Origin: an uncultured Oscillospiraceae bacterium
Lineage (GTDB): Bacteria; Bacillota; Clostridia; Oscillospirales; Oscillospiraceae
Direction of reading: 5' to 3'
DNA length: 5,756 nt
Assembly (NCBI GenBank): GCA_900762005.1
Contig: CAAFEV010000132.1
Span: forward strand, 1 to 5,756
Shown in pieces: positions 1 through 5,756 of the stretch (its first letter is position 1; every line of letters begins with the position of its first letter). A model generated the notes under the pieces. The model saw nothing but the letters and a program-made list of their open reading frames with translations. It ran no database searches and had not been told where the DNA came from. A program made the position numbers and the translations under genes.

Positions 1-41
1 ATGATGATTTGACATTTTTTTCACAACGGAACCCCTTCCTT

Positions 42-70
42 TTGAAAACGTCAAACTATCAGACTATGAG
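42..70 (+). promoter_or_regulatory. Weak candidate sigma-A promoter (TTGAAA-17-TATGAG)
   Basis: TTGAAA (42-47) and TATGAG (65-70) are separated by exactly 17 bases, matching 5/6 and 4/6 of the consensus. However, transcription would start near 77, almost on the ribosome-binding site, leaving a very short leader. A perfect TTGACA at 9-14 has no good -10 box at the usual distance. A small inverted repeat, TTTGA-AAACG-TCAAA (41-55), overlaps the putative -35 box and could be an operator or chance. The true promoter may lie upstream of the window. Confidence 0.25.
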
Positions 71-77
71 AATTTTT

Positions 78-83
78 AGGAGG
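78..83 (+). promoter_or_regulatory. Ribosome-binding site AGGAGG
   Basis: A perfect Shine-Dalgarno core lies 5 bases before ATG 89. It decides the start in favour of codon 1 over the in-frame ATG at 110 (Met8), which would also remove the positively charged N-region of the signal peptide. Confidence 0.93.
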
Positions 84-88
84 ACAAC

Positions 89-181
89 ATGAAAAGTATT
101 AAAAATGCAATGGGGAAACGGCTTCTTTGTCTGCTGCTGACTGCGGCAATGCTTCTGACCCTGCTTCCGACCGCTTTTGCG
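89..181 (+). other. Signal peptide (residues 1-31)
   Basis: The N-terminus has Lys/Arg at 2, 5, 10 and 11, then a hydrophobic Leu/Ala-rich core (12-26), then Pro27 and an AFA box at 29-31 that fits signal peptidase I, with the mature protein starting at Val32. Cys14 is inside the core and not in a lipobox position, so a lipoprotein is unlikely. This indicates Sec export, in agreement with the C-terminal SLH domains. Confidence 0.9.
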
Positions 182-3100
182 GTTAACGGAGACAAGCGGG
201 ACATAACGCCGCCCACAGGGAAGTACTTAATCACGCAGACGGACTATCCGCTGCTGGACGGCGTTACAGAATCTCAGGTGATTTTAAATGATGCCACCGG
301 CAACGGGCAGATTATGGGCTTCATGATGACGGCTGCACCGACGGCGAAGGTCACTTTCAAGGCATCCTATGCCGGCTACTATAGCGCAGGGAGCACACCG
401 GCAAGCCGCAAGGCGAAGGTTGATGCCAACGCATTGACATGGGCGATGGAAAAGACCACCGTTCAGGCGGCAGCGTATGAGAAAGCCACCGGTGAGAACA
501 TCGTTTTTGCAACCAACGGCGACTACTACAATATGCAGACGGCGCAGCCGTTGGGCTATTTGATTATGGAGGGTAACGTTGTCCAGACCGGCAACGGCAT
601 TGCGCTTGAGCCGTATTTTGCGGTGTTGAAGGACGGCTCCTTTGCAATCCGCGATTACGGCACGGATACCTCCGATGTTGCCGAGGCGGTTTCCGGACCT
701 TTTTATTTGGTTAATGACGGCAAGAACATCACTACGACCGACGATACAACCCTGGCACCGCGCAACGCCATCGGACTCAAGGCGGACGGCTCGGTTGTCA
801 CCTTTCTTGCCGATGGCAGACAGGCACCGTATTCCGTTGGTATGACGATTTACGAGACGGCGGAAATGATGAAAAGTGCCGGCTGCGTCAAAGCGATTTA
901 CCTTGACGGCGGCGGGTCTGCAACCTTTGCAAGCGTCCGTGAGGGTACGCAGGAGCTGCTTGTGCGCAACTCGCCCTCCGACGGGCCGGAGCGTACCGTT
1001 TCCTCCGCACTGCTGATGGTTTCCACGGCTGCGGCAGACGGCGAGTTTGACCATGCCTCGCTGCTGCCGAATAACGAGGTCTATACCCCCGGCAGCGCGG
1101 TGCAGTTCACCGCTGTCGGCGTGGACGGTGCAGGTGCCTCAGCACCGCTGCCGACAGACCTGACGTGGGAAGTGCCCGCAGCAGCGGGTACGATTACCGC
1201 CGAAGGACTGTTTACCGCCAAGGAGGGCTTTACCGGCGAGGTTACGGTCTGCGTCAAGAGAAACGGAAGAATCTGCGGCTCCACCGAAATTACGATTGCC
1301 GACATTGATGATTTATCCTTCTACGGAGAGGCAATCTCACTGGATTTCAACGCGGATTCCGACTTGGGCCTGAACGCAAAGTATTCGAAGCGCGATATTC
1401 ACGTTAAGGACGGCGATTTCCAATGGGAAATCAAGTCCAAGACAGAGGGCGTTGCGGATGCCGACTTCGGCACGATGAACGGCAATCTCTTCCACTCTGC
1501 AAGCGCGGAAGGAACGCTGGAGGGCGAGGTCACTGTGACCTATGAAACCCTCGGCGGCGCAAAGCTGACGGATACCATTGCGGTGGAAATCGGCAAGCTG
1601 CCCGTTGTCATTCAGGACTTCGAGCCGAACCAAGACGGACCCTTGACGGCGGCGCACTTCCACTGGGGCAAGGATGCCTTCCACTATGACGGAAGTCCTT
1701 ACGGCGAGGGCTACGTGGGCAACTACCCCTCCATGGACGTGATTACGTCCGGAACCTATTCCGGCGAACCGACCGTGACAACGCTGACCGCACCGTACCG
1801 CTTCACCGGCAACTATGACAGTGCGGTTCCGGCGGCACCGATTTTCAATGCCAACGGCTACACCTATTACCTCTGGCCGAACGGGACGATTGCCGAGTAT
1901 CTGGCAGGCGAGGTAAAGACCGTCAGCAGGGAGGACGGCGGACAGGTGCGCTCCGGCGACTACGCTCTGGAGCTGGACTATGACTATGCCTCCTACGACG
2001 GCAGCAAAAACGCCAACTTCTATATCCGCTATTGCGGCGACGAAATTAAAATTGACGGCTATCCCAAGGAAATCGGACTGTGGGTCTATGCGCCGGAGGG
2101 CACCGCAAATTACAGCATCGCGCTGGATGTCGCGGTCTGGAATCCGTCAATCAATGATTACTCCACCAGCAACCGTTTCCTGAAAACAGCCGCCGGCACG
2201 GACTTCGGCAACAGTCAGGGCATCGACTGGAGCGGCTGGATGTACTGCTATACCAATATTGAGGATCTCTGGCCGAGCATCAGCGCAGAGCATCCTCTGA
2301 CCATCCGGCAGGGCGAGGGCTTACTCTGGCTGTCTTATCAGCCCGGCAAGAACCTCGGCGGGCGCTATAACGGTACGCTCTATTTTGACGATTACCGCGT
2401 CGTTTACGGCACAAACTTAGACGACCTTGTCAACCCGACGATTGACGCGCTGACGCTCAACGGCGCAACGCTGGCGGAGGACGGCTCCACGGTGATTACG
2501 ACGCAAAGCGTGGAAATCGCGGCGGCGTTCAGCGACCCCGAGAGCCAGAACCGCACGGGCGTGGACGCAAGCAAGACGACAATCTTCCTTGACGGCAAGA
2601 GCATTTCCGTTGACGGCTCCGATACGCAGGCAACGACCCGAACAACGCTCGGCAACGGACATCATACCGTAACCGTGCAGGTGGCGGACGGCGACGGCAA
2701 CACGGCAAGCCTCACCCGAGCCTTTACGGTACGCGCAGAGGGTACACAGAATGCCTCCGTCAGTGTTGAGGGCAGTGATATCATCACGCTCGGCGGCACC
2801 TATGTGCTGGAGGTCAAGGCAAACGGTAAGGTTTCAGAGCTGAATTTGTCTATGAGCAACCTCAACTCCGACTTCGGCGAGCCGGTGGTTGCTTTTACAA
2901 ACGGCATCAACGGCACAAGTGAATTTACAAAGACCGGCTTTAAAAAGGCATCGCTGACTCTGAACGCGGACGCGACGCAGCCAATGGCCGGAACGGTTGC
3001 GACCATTACCTTTACGGTGCCCGAGACGATTGACCCCGAGGTTGACTTCTTCACCTATCAGGTAAGGAACATTACCTTCAAGGATGAAGCGGGCAAGGAG

Positions 3101-5584
3101 GGCACAGACGCTTACGCAACGGCCTGCCTGACCGTTACGGCGTATTACAGCATTGAAATCGGTACCATGGTCAGTGGCCGCTCCTGCGAGATTACCGTTA
3201 TTGACGTGAACGGAAAACCCGCCGCCGATGTCGAGGTATTCTTAGACGGTGTCTCTATCGGCAAAACCGGCGCAAACGGCATTTTGACCACCGATGCAAT
3301 GGCAGCCCTCGCAGAGGGTACAACCTTTATTATTACCGCCCGCAGCGATTTGGGACTGTCCTTTGAGACCAAGGCGACGGTATTCGGCTATGCAGGCAAT
3401 GCCGATGCGCTGCCGACCGCCATCCGCCACGGCTGGGTTACAGAGCCGTCTACGCAGCAAGCTCTGCTCTGGTTCAGCAATCCGTGCTATGCCCGTCAAA
3501 AGGCATATCTGCGCTATATGACCGAGGCGGAGTACAATGCGCTCAAGCGCGGTCAGGGTCCCGATACCGACTACCGCACCGTGCGCGGCGCATCCGAGCT
3601 GACCGTTTATTCCACCACCAAGAATGTCGCCTATCTGAACAAGGTAACGCTGAAAGACCTTGCGCCGGACACGCTGTATTATTACTGGGTTGGTGACGGC
3701 AGCGAGGGCAACTGGTCCGAGCTGCGCACCTTCCGCACTGCCGCGCAAACGCAGGAAAAGACCTCCTTCTACATTCTCGGTGATACCCAGCTGCTTGGCG
3801 ATGACGCGGGCGATGCCGAAGCAATCGCAGCACTGAATAAGGTCCTGACCGGTATTGAGAGCCACGATGTTGACTTCGGCTTGCAGACCGGTGACTTTGT
3901 GGATAACGGCGGTAGCTACACCCTTTACCGGCAGATTTTCGATGTTTTCCAGAACAGTGCCATGAGCGATAAAACGCTTTTGACGGTGTTCGGCAACCAT
4001 GAGTATTACGGCGCATTGAACGGTGACACGCCGAATGCCGTGCTGCAAAGCCCTGCGAGAGATTACTACTCCGTAGAGCGCGGCGATGTCTACCTTGCCG
4101 TGATTAACAACAATGCGGACTTGGAGAAAGCCGCCGCGTGGCTGATTGAGGACGCCGCAAAATCCGACTGCGCGTGGAAGGTGCTCTCTTTGCACCAGCC
4201 GCCTTACTACACCAATGTCAATGGCGACAGCGGCAAGTTTAATGCCATCCTTCCCGCAGCAGCGGACGCAGCGGGAATTGACGCGGTGTTCAGCGGTCAT
4301 GATCATTCCTACGCACGCACCGAGCAGTTAACGGGCGGAAAGGTTGCAGAGGACGGGACGACCTACTTTATCTGCGGTGACTTGGGCGAAAAATCGCGCA
4401 ACCTGAACTACGAAGCTGTCAACAACCCCGACTTCCACTTTGCGAAGGTATCGCAGGAGTACGACGCACTCTATCTGATTGCCGAGGCGACGGAAAAAAC
4501 ACTGACCGTCACCGCGTACAATCTGGATGGGACGAAGCTGGATACTTTCACAAAAACCAAGAAGGAGCCGCTGCCGCCCGATCCTCCGGTGCCCGTTGTG
4601 CATCATTACGAGTATAACCGCACAACGAAGGTGCTCTCCTGCACCGATGACGGCTGCGGCGAGCCTGCGCCGAAGGACTATACCGGCTGGGCAAAGGACG
4701 CGAAGAGCGGCAAGCAGATGTATTTCCTTGGCGGCGCGTACAAAACCGGCTGGTTCACCGTCAGCGCAGACACCTACCATTTTGATGAAGTTACCGGCGA
4801 AATGCACCGCGTTTCGGTGGTGGAGGATGTGCTGACCACTTGCTCCGAGCAAGGGCATAAAACATATAAATGTGAGTGCAACGAAACCTATACCGTGCAG
4901 TACTCCCTGCCCGCCGGGCATACGAACGTTGCAAAGACAGCAGCAAACGGCAGTACCTATTACGTTTGCTCCCGTTGCGGAAATATTTCGCTGTATGACC
5001 TGACCTTTGTTGACATCAAGTACGGCGATTGGTTCGCGCAATATGTGGACTATGCAATTAGAAACGGGATGTTCACCGGCAGGACACAGGTGATTTTTGA
5101 CCCGAGTGCACCAATGACCCGTGCGGAATTTGTCTCGGTGCTGTGGCGGCTTGCCGGCTCTCCGGAGTTTGAAAATGTACATTCGTGTGTTTTCAAGGAT
5201 TGCAAGCTCGAGACTTGGTATACCGCAGCCGTCAACTGGGCAGCCAAGAACAAAATCGTCAAAGGCATTTCCGACGAGGAATTCGGCCCGAACGGGAAGA
5301 TTACCCGTGAGCAGATTGTCACCATTCTCTACCGTTATGCCGAATATGCAAAGCTGGATACGACTGCCACCGCAGATCTTACCAAGCTCTTTGTTGACAG
5401 CAACCGGGTTTCCAATTTTGCGGTCAAGGCGGTGCAGTGGGGTGTCGGAATCGAACTTCTGAAGGGCGATAACGAAAAGCGGCTGCTGCCGAGAGATAAC
5501 GCCTCCCGTGCAGAGGTCGCAACGATGATGACGCGCTTCCGCGAGATGTATAAAAAAGACCTCGGCTTAACAGACAACAACTGA
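89..5584 (+). CDS. SLH-anchored bifunctional phosphodiester glycosidase (NAGPA/DUF2233) and metallophosphoesterase, multidomain surface protein
   Basis: Complete 1,831-residue secreted protein. ATG 89 is chosen because AGGAGG lies 5 bases upstream and the reading starts directly with a signal peptide (charged start, Leu-rich core, AFA at 29-31). The NAGPA-like domain shows NGDYYN (143-148), RNAIG (225-229) and LDGGGS (272-277). After several Ig-like, carbohydrate-binding-like and cohesin-like beta domains comes a purple-acid-phosphatase-type Fn3 domain and a metallophosphoesterase with GD 1231-1232, GD 1268-1269, GNHE 1302-1305, H1369 and GHDH 1403-1406. The C-terminus has a choline-binding-like repeat, a Cys-rich stretch and three SLH domains, so the protein should sit on the outer wall surface. 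By family knowledge, the first enzyme hydrolyses sugar-phosphodiesters and the second phosphoesters; sequential action on one glycan is inferred. The gene appears monocistronic, with hairpins right after the stop. No frameshift or truncation is seen. The domain families are fairly sure; the substrate is unknown. Confidence 0.95.
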   Translation: MKSIKNAMGKRLLCLLLTAAMLLTLLPTAFAVNGDKRDITPPTGKYLITQTDYPLLDGVTESQVILNDATGNGQIMGFMMTAAPTAKVTFKASYAGYYSAGSTPASRKAKVDANALTWAMEKTTVQAAAYEKATGENIVFATNGDYYNMQTAQPLGYLIMEGNVVQTGNGIALEPYFAVLKDGSFAIRDYGTDTSDVAEAVSGPFYLVNDGKNITTTDDTTLAPRNAIGLKADGSVVTFLADGRQAPYSVGMTIYETAEMMKSAGCVKAIYLDGGGSATFASVREGTQELLVRNSPSDGPERTVSSALLMVSTAAADGEFDHASLLPNNEVYTPGSAVQFTAVGVDGAGASAPLPTDLTWEVPAAAGTITAEGLFTAKEGFTGEVTVCVKRNGRICGSTEITIADIDDLSFYGEAISLDFNADSDLGLNAKYSKRDIHVKDGDFQWEIKSKTEGVADADFGTMNGNLFHSASAEGTLEGEVTVTYETLGGAKLTDTIAVEIGKLPVVIQDFEPNQDGPLTAAHFHWGKDAFHYDGSPYGEGYVGNYPSMDVITSGTYSGEPTVTTLTAPYRFTGNYDSAVPAAPIFNANGYTYYLWPNGTIAEYLAGEVKTVSREDGGQVRSGDYALELDYDYASYDGSKNANFYIRYCGDEIKIDGYPKEIGLWVYAPEGTANYSIALDVAVWNPSINDYSTSNRFLKTAAGTDFGNSQGIDWSGWMYCYTNIEDLWPSISAEHPLTIRQGEGLLWLSYQPGKNLGGRYNGTLYFDDYRVVYGTNLDDLVNPTIDALTLNGATLAEDGSTVITTQSVEIAAAFSDPESQNRTGVDASKTTIFLDGKSISVDGSDTQATTRTTLGNGHHTVTVQVADGDGNTASLTRAFTVRAEGTQNASVSVEGSDIITLGGTYVLEVKANGKVSELNLSMSNLNSDFGEPVVAFTNGINGTSEFTKTGFKKASLTLNADATQPMAGTVATITFTVPETIDPEVDFFTYQVRNITFKDEAGKEGTDAYATACLTVTAYYSIEIGTMVSGRSCEITVIDVNGKPAADVEVFLDGVSIGKTGANGILTTDAMAALAEGTTFIITARSDLGLSFETKATVFGYAGNADALPTAIRHGWVTEPSTQQALLWFSNPCYARQKAYLRYMTEAEYNALKRGQGPDTDYRTVRGASELTVYSTTKNVAYLNKVTLKDLAPDTLYYYWVGDGSEGNWSELRTFRTAAQTQEKTSFYILGDTQLLGDDAGDAEAIAALNKVLTGIESHDVDFGLQTGDFVDNGGSYTLYRQIFDVFQNSAMSDKTLLTVFGNHEYYGALNGDTPNAVLQSPARDYYSVERGDVYLAVINNNADLEKAAAWLIEDAAKSDCAWKVLSLHQPPYYTNVNGDSGKFNAILPAAADAAGIDAVFSGHDHSYARTEQLTGGKVAEDGTTYFICGDLGEKSRNLNYEAVNNPDFHFAKVSQEYDALYLIAEATEKTLTVTAYNLDGTKLDTFTKTKKEPLPPDPPVPVVHHYEYNRTTKVLSCTDDGCGEPAPKDYTGWAKDAKSGKQMYFLGGAYKTGWFTVSADTYHFDEVTGEMHRVSVVEDVLTTCSEQGHKTYKCECNETYTVQYSLPAGHTNVAKTAANGSTYYVCSRCGNISLYDLTFVDIKYGDWFAQYVDYAIRNGMFTGRTQVIFDPSAPMTRAEFVSVLWRLAGSPEFENVHSCVFKDCKLETWYTAAVNWAAKNKIVKGISDEEFGPNGKITREQIVTILYRYAEYAKLDTTATADLTKLFVDSNRVSNFAVKAVQWGVGIELLKGDNEKRLLPRDNASRAEVATMMTRFREMYKKDLGLTDNN
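242..1024 (+). other. NAGPA/DUF2233-type phosphodiester glycosidase domain (about residues 52-312)
   Basis: The family signature elements appear in order: NGDYYN at 143-148 (usually NGGFF in the family), PLGYLIMEG just after it, RNAIG at 225-229 followed by a beta strand and DGR, LDGGGS at 272-277, and ERTVSSALLM at 301-310. The mammalian member (uncovering enzyme) removes GlcNAc from GlcNAc-phospho-mannose; bacterial members are found in many modular surface proteins with mostly unknown substrates. All expected motifs are present, so the domain is probably active. The N-terminal boundary is approximate. Confidence 0.88.
1061..1612 (+). other. Two beta-rich Ig-like linker domains (residues 325-508)
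   Basis: Residues 325-405 look like a bacterial Ig-like (Big) domain: a valine/threonine-rich strand pattern with 'LTWEV' and 'GTITAEGLFTAKEGFTG', typical of the 'G.i...GlfTA...G' Big_2 pattern. C388 and C396 flank a predicted hairpin turn and could form a disulfide. Residues 407-508 form a second beta-rich module with the same kind of GTM..GLF-like turn ('FGTMNGNLFHSASAEGTLEG'). They probably act as spacers and tend to accompany NAGPA domains. No catalytic motif is seen. Confidence 0.65.
1613..2413 (+). other. Carbohydrate-binding-like beta-sandwich (residues 509-775)
   Basis: The segment opens with QDFE (509-512), has a 'SGDYALELDYDY' strand, GLWVY at 663-667, DWSGW at 713-717 and closes with LYFDDYRVVYG (764-774). 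This pattern (G.WVYG, D.tGW, i.lDdirv.Y) is that of jellyroll modules that commonly follow NAGPA domains and resemble galactose-binding/CBM folds. A long insertion (about 520-600) rich in Tyr, Gly and Pro precedes the main strands. A role in glycan recognition near the catalytic domain is inferred; no ligand can be named. Confidence 0.6.
2744..3148 (+). other. Cohesin-like domain (residues 886-1020)
   Basis: The segment has the strand pattern of cohesin/CBM2-3-like nine-stranded beta sandwiches: an early 'GGTYVLEVKANG' strand, 'ELNLSMSNLNSDF', a 'GTVATITFTVPE' strand equivalent to the 'g.i..itFkvk' of cohesins, and a late 'FKDEAGKEG' turn followed by a last hydrophobic strand. Similarity is by pattern only. 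Cohesins normally bind dockerin modules; no dockerin repeat is seen in this protein. It could instead be a plain structural module. Confidence 0.4.
3407..4516 (+). other. PAP-type Fn3 domain plus calcineurin-like metallophosphoesterase (residues 1107-1476)
   Basis: Residues 1107-1219 form the Fn3-like N-domain seen before purple-acid-phosphatase-type enzymes ('HGWVTEPST', 'KVTLKDLAPDTLYYYWVGDG', 'SELRTFRT'). The catalytic domain (1226-1476) has all five metal motifs: D1232 in GDTQ, D1269 in TGDFVDNG, N1303/H1304 in GNHE, H1369 in LHQPP, and H1404/H1406 in GHDH. The metal-ligand Tyr of true purple acid phosphatases (GDxxY) is replaced by D1272. The domain is therefore a metal-dependent phosphoesterase of the related bacterial group, acting outside the cell. 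It could be a phosphomonoesterase or diesterase. Confidence 0.9.
4601..4984 (+). other. Cys/His-rich segment with one choline-binding-like repeat (residues 1505-1632)
   Basis: After a Pro-rich linker (1494-1502) comes H1505-H1506 and a C1518...C1523 pair, then YTGW (1531-1534), 'QMYFLGGAYKTGWF' and 'TYHFDEVTGEM', which is one degenerate cell-wall/choline-binding-type repeat (1531-1574). This is followed by C1585, C1595, C1597, H1611 and a C1627-x-x-C1630 pair, a pattern ('TCSEQGHKTYKCEC...GHT') that recurs in surface proteins of gut Clostridia. One repeat alone seems too few for choline binding, so the segment may be a stalk or metal/disulfide-stabilised spacer. Confidence 0.55.
5003..5548 (+). 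other. Three SLH (S-layer homology) domains (residues 1639-1820)
   Basis: SLH1 (1639-1688) has 'FVDIKYGDWFAQYVDYAI', a GMFTG turn and TRAE at 1677-1680. SLH2 (1701-1751) has FKDC, 'WYTAAVNWAAKNKIVKG' and TREQ at 1739-1742. SLH3 (1766-1820) is more divergent ('LFVDSNRVSNFAVKAVQWGV', LLKG, then SRAE at 1806-1809). Three SLH domains form the usual trimer-like unit that binds pyruvylated secondary cell-wall polymer, so the enzyme is expected to be held non-covalently on the cell surface with its N-terminal glycosidase pointing outward. Confidence 0.93.
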
Positions 5585-5594
5585 ATCAATTGAG

Positions 5595-5628
5595 CAATAC
5601 GCGGACTCCGCACGGAGCCCGCGTATTG
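5595..5628 (+). terminator. GC-rich hairpin after the stop codon (probable terminator part)
   Basis: A 10-bp arm CAATACGCGG (5595-5604) pairs with CCGCGTATTG (5619-5628). Inside it, CTCC and GGAG (5606-5609, 5614-5617) add four pairs across an A/C mismatch, leaving a GCAC loop. It starts 10 bases after the stop. No T-run follows it directly, so alone it is not a classic intrinsic terminator; it may block RNA exonucleases or work with the next hairpin. Confidence 0.6.
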
Positions 5629-5629
5629 T

Positions 5630-5670
5630 CAGCTTGTCAAAAAAGTCATGTGGACTTTTTTGACAAGCTG
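5630..5670. terminator. Perfect 18-bp inverted repeat with internal A6/T6 tracts (bidirectional terminator-like or repeat element)
   Basis: The arms 5630-5647 and 5653-5670 are exact reverse complements with a 5-base loop ATGTG. The A6 and T6 runs sit inside the arms next to a GTC/GAC core. On either strand the structure would put a run of U within the 3' arm, and the next sequence on the + strand is not T-rich. It could be a bidirectional terminator acting with the preceding hairpin, or a dispersed palindromic repeat; one window cannot tell these apart. Confidence 0.6.
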
Positions 5671-5679
5671 CTTTCACAA

Positions 5680-5707
5680 TTGGAAAATTGTTTATTTGTA
5701 GTATTAT
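5680..5707 (+). promoter_or_regulatory. Candidate rightward sigma-A promoter (TTGGAA-16-TATTAT)
   Basis: TTGGAA (5680-5685) and TATTAT (5702-5707) match 4/6 and 5/6 of the consensus with a 16-base spacer in an AT-rich stretch just past the hairpins. Its position fits a promoter for the next gene, beyond the window edge. The -35 box overlaps a small AT hairpin (ACAATT-GGAA-AATTGT, 5676-5691), which could instead be a weak terminator. The last 49 bases (5708-5756) hold a G-rich stretch but no gene that can be supported. Confidence 0.35.
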
Positions 5708-5756
5708 TTTGCAATTCTGTCGCCTGGGTGGGGGTTATTGAACGCCAAAGTACACC

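Noticed and set aside
9..14. Perfect TTGACA as a -35 box
   Set aside because: At 16-18 bases downstream the sequence is C/T-rich (CCCCTTCC) with no -10-like hexamer.
284..1054. 256-codon minus-strand open frame
   Set aside because: Antisense to the NAGPA domain, with a Cys/Arg/His-rich translation and no recognisable motif or supported ribosome-binding site.
3242..4306. 354-codon open frame on the minus strand inside the big gene
   Set aside because: It lies fully antisense to the Fn3/phosphoesterase coding region, whose motifs are clear. Its translation is low in complexity, rich in Arg/Gly/Val/Cys and shows no domain; it is a by-product of the GC-rich codon bias.
4328..5182. 284-codon minus-strand open frame
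   Set aside because: Antisense to the C-terminal part of the big gene, no domain pattern, and the forward frame has clear wall-binding and SLH motifs.
5335..5613. 92-codon minus-strand open frame that starts in the 3' intergenic region
   Set aside because: It begins inside the GC-rich hairpin and runs antisense over SLH3; no plausible ribosome-binding site or motif.
5587..5682. CAATTG at 5587-5592 and again at 5677-5682, flanking the two hairpins like a target-site duplication
   Set aside because: A 6-base palindrome recurring in AT-rich DNA is expected by chance, and no transposase or terminal inverted repeats accompany it.
5738..5756. Possible TTG start after a G-rich run (GGTGGGGG) at the right edge
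   Set aside because: Only six codons are visible and the G-run to TTG spacing is just 3 bases, too short for a normal start; nothing more can be said without the downstream sequence.

Overview
The window is almost entirely one gene: a single 1,831-codon open reading frame (89-5584, + strand) flanked by about 90 bp of AT-rich 5' sequence and about 170 bp of 3' sequence with two strong hairpins. The gene has a consensus AGGAGG ribosome-binding site, a Gram-positive-style signal peptide and three C-terminal SLH (S-layer homology) domains. GC content is mid-50s by eye, with C/G-ending codons favoured. Together these suggest a Firmicutes (Bacillota) host, most likely a gut-type Clostridia of the Oscillospiraceae/Ruminococcaceae kind. 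That placement is an inference from style, not from a marker gene.

The protein (about 195 kDa) is a secreted, wall-attached modular enzyme. In order it has: signal peptide (1-31); a phosphodiester glycosidase domain of the NAGPA/DUF2233 family (about 52-312); an Ig-like domain (325-405); a second beta-rich linker domain (407-508); a carbohydrate-binding-like beta-sandwich (509-775); another Ig-like domain (776-885); a cohesin-like domain (886-1020); a small Ig/carboxypeptidase-regulatory-like domain (1021-1106); an Fn3-like purple-acid-phosphatase N-domain (1107-1219); a calcineurin-type metallophosphoesterase (1226-1476); a proline linker (1494-1502); a Cys/His-rich segment holding one choline-binding-like repeat (1505-1632); and three SLH domains (1639-1820).

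The most interesting point is the pairing of two catalytic domains with complementary chemistry. NAGPA-family enzymes remove a sugar from a sugar-phosphate diester and leave a phosphomonoester; a metallophosphoesterase could then remove that phosphate. The protein may therefore be a two-step surface machine that strips phosphodiester-linked sugars from a glycan and liberates phosphate. Both active-site motif sets look intact, but the substrate is unknown.

Upstream (1-88) there is a clear ribosome-binding site and only weak promoter candidates. Downstream, 5595-5670 holds two abutting inverted repeats (one a perfect 18-bp stem) that probably form the transcript end. A possible promoter at 5680-5707 points rightward to a gene outside the window. 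No RNA genes, insertion sequences, CRISPR arrays or second genuine gene were found; the other long reading frames overlap the big gene and look like shadows of its codon bias.
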